A DNA stretch of 35,522 nt, taken from positions 1 through 35,522 of the IMG/VR virus record IMGVR_UViG_3300032322_000365; one strand, written 5' to 3'. Source of the stretch: a virus. Made by a program: the position numbers and the translations under genes. Within the stretch, counting starts at the first letter, position 1; each line of letters starts with the position of its first letter. This document shows, one piece after another, positions 31,264-35,522 of this stretch. The notes below the pieces were generated by a model, which saw nothing but the letters and a program-made list of their open reading frames with translations, was not told where the DNA came from and made no database searches.

Positions 31264-31349
31264 CAAAATAGCAAGCCTACTTAACAATGATTCCCGTCAC
31301 GCCCTTCAGGCATGACAGTAATCACAGTTAAGTCTGTACTTGCTATTTG
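31264..31349. ncRNA. Five-segment nested stem, part of a putative structured RNA
   Basis: Five complementary pairs nest in order: AAATAGCAAG (31266-31275) with CTTGCTATTT (31339-31348), ACTTAAC (31279-31285) with GTTAAGT (31327-31333), TGATT (31288-31292) with AATCA (31320-31324), GTCA (31296-31299) with TGAC (31313-31316), and GCC (31301-31303) with GGC (31309-31311), closing a five-base loop. Small internal loops separate them. Total pairing is about 29 bp in 86 bases. It is not a tRNA: no acceptor/T-arm layout. Strand of transcription is unknown. Confidence 0.5.
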
Positions 31350-31392
31350 AGTCACCATTAATCTATGACTGCCTGGCTGGGCTGCTGATGAC

Positions 31393-31495
31393 GGCTCTCG
31401 ATTTTGAGCATTCGAGTCTTGGCAAGCACAAGCCTCTCATAAACGCGCTCAAAATAGGCTGGCAGGCTAAAGCCTGCGTAGCCATTGCTCGAGCC
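31393..31495 (+). ncRNA. Three-way-junction-like RNA structure in the leader
   Basis: A closing stem GGCTC (31393-31397)/GAGCC (31491-31495) encloses two further stems. The first is ATTTTGAGC (31401-31409) with GCTCAAAAT (31447-31455), 9 bp perfect. The second is GGCT-GCAGGC (31457-31467) with GCCTGC-AGCC (31472-31483) around a TAAA loop. Such a junction so close to a start codon (58 bases downstream) resembles a cis-regulatory RNA or the 3' domain of a larger RNA. No known riboswitch is recognised. Plus strand chosen because of the operon downstream. Confidence 0.5.
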
Positions 31496-31513
31496 TAAGA
31501 TGTTTGGGCGTTG

Positions 31514-31530
31514 CCCTTAAAATTTAAGGG
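31514..31530 (+). promoter_or_regulatory. 17-base inverted repeat just upstream of a ribosome-binding site
   Basis: CCCTTAAA and TTTAAGGG flank a single A. The repeat ends 11 bases before AAAGGAG, the ribosome-binding site of the gene at 31554. It could be an operator for a dimeric regulator or an RNA switch. As RNA it would make a stem with a small loop that limits access to the site. Confidence 0.5.
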
Positions 31531-31553
31531 TGGTAACAGAAAAGGAGATAAAA

Positions 31554-31958
31554 ATGAATACTGAAATCATAGTTCAAAGCCAACTTACCCTAATGAACGA
31601 ATGCTATCAGTGCCAACAACTGAATGAACTATGCTCTGACTGCCTCGAAGCCAAGGAGGCTCGAGACGCAGTCATAGCCCACAAACTGGTTGATGAGTAC
31701 GAACCAATGTATCTAAATATGGCTACTATCCAGGATGAGCCTTCGGCTCACGACTGGATTTCCGCCGAAGTGGTTACATACGTAAATCCAAAGACTGGTG
31801 AAAAAACCACTCGGACTGAGTTCTTTGAACAGTCCTCCTGGTTAATAGATAGAATCTTCAATCTTGATGACTCTATCGAACTATCCAAGCACGAAACAAT
31901 ATGTGACTCTTGTCACTACACAATAAACAAACACGCAGTTTGTCCTAACTGCAACTAA
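31554..31958 (+). CDS. Hypothetical protein with two Cys-pair clusters
   Basis: A 134-residue protein starting at the ATG at 31554 with AAAGGAG seven bases upstream; a GTG at 31530 is rejected as it lacks a site and lies in the inverted repeat. The N-terminus carries CYQCQQLNELCSDC (residues 17-30) and the C-terminus CDSCHYTINKHAVCPNC (about 117-133). Each half has two C-x-x-C knuckles, so two zinc sites, or one shared site, are likely. The middle is acidic with a beta segment (EVVTYVNPKTGEKTTRTEFF). First gene of the right-hand operon. It may bind nucleic acid or protein; no family recognised. Confidence 0.7.
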   Translation: MNTEIIVQSQLTLMNECYQCQQLNELCSDCLEAKEARDAVIAHKLVDEYEPMYLNMATIQDEPSAHDWISAEVVTYVNPKTGEKTTRTEFFEQSSWLIDRIFNLDDSIELSKHETICDSCHYTINKHAVCPNCN

Positions 31959-31969
31959 CTATACAGACT

Positions 31970-32004
31970 GGCAGTCCCTTGTCCCAAGTGCCAAGGGAAC
32001 TGCC
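31970..32004 (+). other. 12-bp intercistronic hairpin
   Basis: GGCAGTCCCTTG (31970-31981) pairs with CAAGGG-A-ACTGCC (31992-32004), one A bulged, with a ten-base loop. No T-run follows. It fills the gap between two genes and probably affects mRNA stability or processing. It shares the AAGGGAAC core with the stem at 31137-31167. Confidence 0.65.
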
Positions 32005-32025
32005 CTTAGTAGAAAAGAGATAGCA

Positions 32026-32349
32026 ATGAACGTAGTAAATTACAGCAACGTAGTTCTGAAAGATTTGGAACTAAAGGCAGACGGTACTATCGTGACTGGA
32101 CGCCTTAATGATTACGATTTCAATGGTCAGGGCAAGAAATACACAACCCTTACCACACCTATCGTAATATTCGAGAAGGCCGTTATTGATAAACTAACTG
32201 ACTGGATTAAGTCTGGCTCAGAGTTTGAAGTTGTATCAGCAATTGGTGTTCACTCTACCCGCTTTGACCGTTCTCCAGCAAAGGATAACTCAGAGCGCCG
32301 TAAACCTTGGACTCAAGTAGTATTGACTGACGTTCAAGTAACTAAGTAA
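32026..32349 (+). CDS. Hypothetical protein, possible OB-fold/ssDNA-binding-like
   Basis: A 107-residue beta-rich protein: SNVVLKDLELKADGTIVTGR, LNDYDFNGQGKKYTTLTTPI, VIFEKAVIDKLTDWIKSGSE, FEVVSAIGVHSTRFDRSP and a last strand WTQVVLTDVQV. The order GRL, long loop, T-P-I-V strand, helix, G-S-x-F-x-V strand and a final strand recalls single-stranded-DNA-binding OB folds, but conserved aromatic contact residues are not clear. It has a weak purine-rich site (AAAAGAGAT) before the ATG. Last gene before a strong terminator. The OB-fold idea is inference. Confidence 0.6.
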   Translation: MNVVNYSNVVLKDLELKADGTIVTGRLNDYDFNGQGKKYTTLTTPIVIFEKAVIDKLTDWIKSGSEFEVVSAIGVHSTRFDRSPAKDNSERRKPWTQVVLTDVQVTK

Positions 32350-32358
32350 TATATAGCG

Positions 32359-32400
32359 GGTGGGCGGGCTTCGGCTCGCTCACCTACTCTCTTTTTTTTT
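32359..32400 (+). terminator. Rho-independent terminator
   Basis: An 11-bp stem (GGTGGGCGGGC at 32359-32369 with GCTCGCTCACC at 32374-32384, two G-U pairs) capped by the stable TTCG tetraloop, followed by CTACTCTC and nine T at 32392-32400, more T after one A. This is a textbook intrinsic terminator ending the two-gene operon 31554-32349. Confidence 0.93.
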
Positions 32401-32437
32401 ATTTTTTGCCCCGCCTGGTAGATGCTACGGAGCAATA

Positions 32438-32457
32438 ACAGTCGAGCCAAACACAGT
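32438..32457 (+). promoter_or_regulatory. Two ACAGT boxes in the leader of the second right-hand operon
   Basis: ACAGT at 32438-32442 and 32453-32457 lie 15 bases apart in the 80-base gap between the terminator and the next ATG. The same word is strongly over-represented upstream of the divergent operons (30672-31328). A shared regulator is suggested. No clear -10/-35 pair is evident. Confidence 0.4.
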
Positions 32458-32480
32458 ACGAGTCGAATAGGAGATAACAG

Positions 32481-32642
32481 ATGTATCTAGATGTATCAGC
32501 AATGATAGGAATTATGATAGCCCTGACCGCAAGCCTGCTTGCATTGGGCTATTCAGTATATATAATCAGACTGCAAGACCAGCACATTGAACGCTTAACT
32601 AGGAATAACTACAACAGAACTAGGAGAGAAACAAATGCGTAG
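32481..32642 (+). CDS. 53-residue single-pass membrane protein
   Basis: The ATG at 32481 has AGGAGATAACAG upstream. The product begins MYLDVSAMIGIMIALTASLL, has one membrane segment (about residues 7-30, ending GYSVYII) and a polar, basic tail with Asn/Arg (RLTRNNYNRTRRETNA). The stop overlaps the next gene's start (eight bases). It is first in an operon with another micro membrane protein and a secreted lytic-transglycosylase-like protein. It could be a membrane-perturbing, holin-like or exclusion protein; no family recognised. Confidence 0.6.
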   Translation: MYLDVSAMIGIMIALTASLLALGYSVYIIRLQDQHIERLTRNNYNRTRRETNA

Positions 32643-32799
32643 CCTTGAGGAACTAATGAAAATCAAAGAAGCATTTGCCTATGCAATGCTTGACCTACTA
32701 GATGTATATGATGAACTGCTAGAAACAGGTAGGGTATGGGTAGCCCCAGAGCCAACCATTAATGACCTACTAAAGAACGAGGAGGAATCCAATGCTTGA
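32635..32799 (+). CDS. 54-residue acidic helical protein
   Basis: Starts at the ATG at 32635, inside the previous gene's end, with TAGGAGAG upstream as ribosome-binding site. MRSLEELMKIKEAFAYAMLD, then LLDVYDELLETGRVWVAPEP, then TINDLLKNEEESNA: an acidic, probably two-helix protein. It overlaps the next gene by eight bases. No motif or family; assigned by coupling and coding-like composition. Confidence 0.55.
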   Translation: MRSLEELMKIKEAFAYAMLDLLDVYDELLETGRVWVAPEPTINDLLKNEEESNA

Positions 32800-32977
32800 G
32801 GAGGACACACCAGTATGGGAGCATACCGTGTGGATTATGGCAAAAGTTAGACGCCGAACTACACATATAAATGTAGACACCGCAGGTGATGAAGCACTTG
32901 AAGACCCATCAGAATGGTATGTATTAGAATTTGATACAGGTATAAAGCATAGCCAAGAGATTGTTAGGGTGAAATGA
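32792..32977 (+). CDS. 61-residue hypothetical protein
   Basis: GAGGAGG lies just upstream of the ATG at 32792. The sequence MLEEDTPVWEHTVWIMAKVR, RRTTHINVDTAGDEALEDPS and EWYVLEFDTGIKHSQEIVRV looks like a small beta-rich fold with two Trp near the start. It overlaps the next tiny membrane protein by ATGA. Unknown function; the strong ribosome site supports translation. Confidence 0.58.
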   Translation: MLEEDTPVWEHTVWIMAKVRRRTTHINVDTAGDEALEDPSEWYVLEFDTGIKHSQEIVRVK

Positions 32978-33072
32978 TTGACGAGTTCATTGCAAGTTCA
33001 TACCTCACGGCAGCACAAACCTGGACATTCCTCATACTCTTTGGATATATCGTATGGAAGGTTATTAAATGA
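32974..33072 (+). CDS. 32-residue membrane micro-protein
   Basis: A frame of 32 residues, MIDEFIASSYLTAAQTWTFL then ILFGYIVWKVIK. It has one hydrophobic segment (about residues 14-29) and a basic end. Both its start and stop are ATGA overlaps with neighbouring genes, which is the main evidence that it is real. It directly precedes the secreted lytic-transglycosylase-like gene, so a joint function at the envelope is possible. Confidence 0.5.
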   Translation: MIDEFIASSYLTAAQTWTFLILFGYIVWKVIK

Positions 33073-33488
33073 AAAAGTTATTAGCGAAGTATTTGAGTTG
33101 GCTACTGGCATTATTCTCAATGCCATTCTTACCGAGTCCAAACTACGCAGCAGCAGTAGCCATACAAATACAAAACAACTGCGAGAACATAGAGAGTTGG
33201 ACACCACGAATGGCAAAGGCATATACCAAAGCCTTACTAAAGTGGGAGTACCCACATTGGAACAGGTCTGAATGGTCAGCCCTTGCAAAACTTTGGGGTA
33301 AAGAATCAGGCTGGAAACATACTGCAGATAACCCTAAGTCTAGTGCATATGGAATTGCACAAGTATTAAACACTAAACCAGGAACCCCAGCCCCGCTCCA
33401 GATTGAGCGCGGGCTGGTGTATATCGAGCATCGCTATCAAAAACCATCAGTTGCTTGGGCACATTGGCGAGCAAAAGGATGGTACTAA
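33069..33488 (+). CDS. Secreted lytic-transglycosylase-like protein (SLT type)
   Basis: A 139-residue protein. Residues 1-31 look like a signal peptide: basic start MKKLLAKYLSW, hydrophobic LLALFSMPFL, small residues NYAAAVA before a cleavage point. The mature part has EWSALAKLWGKESGWKHTAD, where Glu79 is the likely catalytic acid, then NPKSSAYGIAQVL and an end with VYIEHRYQKPSVAWAHWRAK. This E-S-G-W ... S-A-Y-G-I-A-Q order is that of SLT-type transglycosylases, which cleave the glycan strand of peptidoglycan. It is shorter than most and Cys38 is alone. It lies away from the lysis cassette, in what looks like the early operon. Confidence 0.78.
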   Translation: MKKLLAKYLSWLLALFSMPFLPSPNYAAAVAIQIQNNCENIESWTPRMAKAYTKALLKWEYPHWNRSEWSALAKLWGKESGWKHTADNPKSSAYGIAQVLNTKPGTPAPLQIERGLVYIEHRYQKPSVAWAHWRAKGWY

Positions 33489-33513
33489 ACAACCAACTAA
33501 CAAAGGAGATACA

Positions 33514-33942
33514 ATGGCAAGAGGAAATGGCAGGACTCTTAATGTAAAGATACCTACAGCCAAGGTAGTCATAGCATTAGAGAAAGCACTAAACAAACTA
33601 GAAACAGATTACGCATCACAAGATGTAGCCGAAACTAAATATCAAAAGTCTATGGAAAAATGGCGTAAAGAAATGAACAAATGGGCTATTGATAATTTCA
33701 GTAAGGCTGAAAATGTACGCACTAATTATCGTTCTTGGAACTCAACAGTCAATATTGATTTTGATATTGTAACTACTGGAACTAATTTTCCACCAGAACC
33801 AGAGCGTAATTTTGAAACAATGAATGTTCATACTTATCGTGATGCTAAAGAGGAAATCGAAAATGCTATTCGTATTTTAAAAATGACTGATGAAGAAACA
33901 GTATCAACATCTACTTACAATTCAATAGCCAGATATCTATAA
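33514..33942 (+). CDS. Hypothetical helical protein (142 aa)
   Basis: Starts at the ATG at 33514, which has AAAGGAGATAC upstream; an earlier in-frame start would overlap the transglycosylase and is rejected. The product, MARGNGRTLNVKIPTAKVVI, then ALEKALNKLETDYASQDVAE, a basic helix with Trp (KWRKEMNKWAIDNF), a beta region (VNIDFDIVTTGTNFPPEPER) and an acidic helix (DAKEEIENAIRILKMTD), is of unknown family. It could bind DNA through its N-terminal basic part. Followed by a short GC-rich hairpin. Confidence 0.65.
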   Translation: MARGNGRTLNVKIPTAKVVIALEKALNKLETDYASQDVAETKYQKSMEKWRKEMNKWAIDNFSKAENVRTNYRSWNSTVNIDFDIVTTGTNFPPEPERNFETMNVHTYRDAKEEIENAIRILKMTDEETVSTSTYNSIARYL

Positions 33943-33963
33943 GTAAGTCGGGCGCCCGCCAAC

Positions 33964-33979
33964 AGGGGCGCAGCGCCCT
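33964..33979 (+). other. Small GC-rich hairpin between genes
   Basis: AGGGGCG and CGCCCT-type arms around a three-base loop, just after GGGCGCCC. Ten bases follow before AAAGGAG of the next gene; no T-run. It stands out from the AT-rich surroundings and may affect processing or translation of the following gene. Confidence 0.45.
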
Positions 33980-33998
33980 CCAAAACAAAGGAGATAAA

Positions 33999-34547
33999 GT
34001 GATAGACAGCAACATAATGGATACACTTCGTGAAGAAGTAAAGTCCGAGTTGATTAATCAAGAAGGTAGATACAATCCCAGTGACCGTGATGTAAATGTC
34101 CGTATCGTTGAGGATATTCGTATAGCAATTGATGAGTTAGCAGATGGAGTTATACCATCAGCCCAACATATAGCAGAGGTAGCCATTGCTACCAATGAAA
34201 ATGTACAAATCCGCGATTTTCTAATGGGTGTTAGATTAGAAAAAGATATTAATTTTGTGGGTGAATACATATCATTACTTGGTAATGTAGTAGTAAAAGA
34301 AAAAGCAATACCATTAGCCACAATATTTTGTGGATACTTATATGAAGCAGAAGAAAAAGAATATGCATCAGAGTTTCTTAATACTATTTTAGAAACTAAT
34401 CCTGATTATTCTTTGGCTAAACTATTACGCCGAGTATTTGATGCAGAATGGCCAGCATCTGAGTTCAGAAAAATGGCAGAACATTTACATCCAAAAGTAA
34501 TTGATACTATATATGAAATAGATAATGGAGATAGCAATGACAACTAA
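33999..34547 (+). CDS. DUF4192-like protein
   Basis: A 182-residue protein with a GTG start at 33999, supported by AAAGGAGAT upstream. The C-terminal two thirds resemble the helical part of DUF4192, an actinobacterial family: VQIRDFLMGVRLE (about residues 68-80), IPLATIFCGYLYEAEEKEYA, then LNTILETNPDYSLAKLLRRV and a short end WPASEFRKMAEHL. In that family the same order, RD, then W/L-x-G-x-A, then NPxYxLA, is typical. The function of DUF4192 is unknown. It overlaps the DUF932 gene by 11 bases, so the two may act together. It supports an actinobacterial host. Confidence 0.68.
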   Translation: MIDSNIMDTLREEVKSELINQEGRYNPSDRDVNVRIVEDIRIAIDELADGVIPSAQHIAEVAIATNENVQIRDFLMGVRLEKDINFVGEYISLLGNVVVKEKAIPLATIFCGYLYEAEEKEYASEFLNTILETNPDYSLAKLLRRVFDAEWPASEFRKMAEHLHPKVIDTIYEIDNGDSNDN

Positions 34548-35520
34548 TACTATATATGGAACAGCACGCAAAGCAGCGTGGCATAAAGCAGGTGTAGCAG
34601 TAGAGGCTACATCAGCCAGCGAGGTAGCCAGTCAAGCAGGACTAGACTGGTCAGTATCTTTGCACGATTTAGAAGCAAACTATGTAGTTCCAGGTAGCGA
34701 TACAGTTAATCGTATACCAGTTGAAAACAAGAAAGCAGTTATTAAAACCACACCATTTGGTGAGACATCAGCAATAGGTGTAGTTGGTAATCGCTATAAA
34801 GTATTTCAAAATGCTGAAATCTTTGGAGCACTAGATAGTTTAATTGATTCTGGTGGTATGAGATATGCAGCAGCAGGTGAGTATGATGGTGGTGGTAAAG
34901 TCTGGATGCTAATGGAGATGCCATTAGAGATGACTATTGCCAACGACCCACACTCTGCATTCTTACTAGCCAAGACTAGTCACGATGGTAGTAGTTCAGT
35001 AATCATCAGGCCAATCATTGAGCGTTTGTTTTGTATGAATCAAATCAATAAGATATACAGAGGTAAGAACAAGTATACTTATCAGTTAAGCCATACAACT
35101 AATGCAGTACTATCAGTATCAGAGATTAGCAATATCATTCAACTAAGTTATGATATGGCTACTGATTACACAGCACTAGCAGATACATTGCTAGCCAAAG
35201 AAGCAAGCCACGAGCACGCAAGAAATTATTTCAAGCGTGTGTTTCCACTACCAACTAAGATAGAAGAAGTTAGATATGACTTACTATCTACAGGTGAAAA
35301 GAAACAATATACTCGTGCAATGCAGGCCAGAGAAACAGCATTCAATATCTATGCTGCCTCTCCAACACAGGAGAACATACGCAACACAGAGTTTGGTATG
35401 TGGCAAGCAGTTATAGAATGGGCTGATTACAATGCAAAGGGTAAGAACCTAGCATTGCGTGCTATGTCTGGTGCTAGTGATAACATCAAGACCAGAGCAT
35501 TAGAATTACTAGGTGTATAA
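34537..35520 (+). CDS. DUF932 (phage/plasmid-like, TIGR03299-type) protein
   Basis: A 327-residue protein, start at the ATG at 34537 with GGAGATAGC upstream (an ATG at 34525 is possible). It has the DUF932 course: AWHKAGVAVEATSASEVASQ, VVGNRYKVFQNAEIFGALDS, GAGEYDGGGKV-like region, LLAKTSHDGSSSVIIRPIIE, then RLFCMNQI and a C-terminal helical part with NAKGKNLALRAMSGASDNIK. Members are common in phages and plasmids, often beside DNA-recombination or replication genes, and their function is unknown. Complete: the stop TAA shares its last base with an ATG at 35520-35522, the start of a further gene cut off by the window edge. Confidence 0.85.
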   Translation: MTTNTIYGTARKAAWHKAGVAVEATSASEVASQAGLDWSVSLHDLEANYVVPGSDTVNRIPVENKKAVIKTTPFGETSAIGVVGNRYKVFQNAEIFGALDSLIDSGGMRYAAAGEYDGGGKVWMLMEMPLEMTIANDPHSAFLLAKTSHDGSSSVIIRPIIERLFCMNQINKIYRGKNKYTYQLSHTTNAVLSVSEISNIIQLSYDMATDYTALADTLLAKEASHEHARNYFKRVFPLPTKIEEVRYDLLSTGEKKQYTRAMQARETAFNIYAASPTQENIRNTEFGMWQAVIEWADYNAKGKNLALRAMSGASDNIKTRALELLGV

Positions 35521-35522
35521 TG

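Larger units (their letters stand above)
30646..31553. other. 908-base gene-free region between the divergent operons
   Basis: No plausible gene lies on either strand; the few open frames have poor composition and no start signals. The left half (30721-31020) has about 38% GC by my hand count, the right half (31081-31500) about 49%. The right half is packed with nested inverted repeats, and ACAGT/ACTGT boxes occur ten times. The region should hold the promoters of the late operon (minus) and of the operon from 31554 (plus). It could also contain a replication origin, packaging site or a large structured RNA; individual elements are listed separately. Confidence 0.75.

Noticed and set aside
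31191-31349. tRNA gene in the hairpin-rich region
   Set aside because: No acceptor-D-anticodon-T order and no T-loop consensus on either strand; the stems are nested, not cloverleaf.
30660-31350. CRISPR array or regular iterons
   Set aside because: ACAGT boxes are short and irregularly spaced; there are no equal repeats with equal spacers.
1-35522. Integrase, attachment site or insertion sequence
   Set aside because: No recombinase, transposase or terminal inverted repeat was seen; lifestyle cannot be judged since the rest of the genome is not shown.

Overview
The window is part of the genome of a tailed double-stranded DNA phage (Caudoviricetes), most likely with a short, podovirus-type tail. 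It carries a terminase large subunit, portal, scaffold, N4-gp56-type major capsid protein, an adaptor-like protein, fibre and adhesin genes and a lysis cassette. I see no tail-tube, sheath or recognisable tape-measure gene. The host is probably an actinobacterium: a WhiB-like Fe-S regulator, a DUF4192-type protein and a proteasome-type N-terminal hydrolase are all actinobacterial hallmarks. AT-rich composition, and small proteins of kinds I associate with aquatic phages, suggest an uncultured aquatic (perhaps freshwater) actinophage. That ecological placement is inference.

Layout. (1) 1-2742, plus strand: the tail of an early/middle operon. It holds a truncated gene, a DUF1599-like protein, a sigma-factor-like HTH protein, three tiny zinc-ribbon proteins (one FmdB-like), WhiB and two adjacent PD-(D/E)XK-nuclease-like proteins. 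(2) 2770-2807: a strong hairpin terminator between convergent operons. (3) 2850-30645, minus strand: one very long, tightly packed late operon. Read in its own direction it runs terminase, portal, proteasome-like Ntn hydrolase (probable prohead protease), a small Pro/Gly-rich protein, three large coupled proteins (1713, 529 and 409 aa), scaffold, major capsid protein, two small proteins, seven tiny Lys-rich proteins, glycosyltransferase 1, adaptor-like protein, Ala/Ser/Thr-repeat tail fibre, FN3/polyglycine adhesin, small beta-rich proteins, a DUF6065-like protein, glycosyltransferase 2, a large tail protein, a holin-like protein, a methyltransferase, an M15 endolysin and a second holin-like protein. 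(4) 30646-31553: a 908-base gene-free region between the divergent operons. It is full of nested inverted repeats, has raised GC in its right half and many ACAGT/ACTGT boxes. (5) 31554-35520, plus strand: an operon of small proteins, a textbook terminator at 32359-32400, then a second operon with tiny membrane proteins, a secreted lytic-transglycosylase-like protein, a DUF4192-like protein and a DUF932 protein. A further gene starts at the last three bases.

How it may work together. The 30.6-31.5 kb region probably holds the divergent promoters and operators and perhaps a structured RNA. The late operon makes procapsids, which the Ntn hydrolase may process, and packages DNA with a terminase carrying its own N-terminal HTH. 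Two paralogous glycosyltransferases plus a sugar-methyltransferase-like enzyme suggest glycan decoration of virion or cell-surface components. Lysis uses an M15 peptidase flanked by membrane proteins. Stop/start overlaps of the TAATG or ATGA type join many genes, so translational coupling is a main organising principle.

All functional names come from motif and family recognition by eye. No database search was run.
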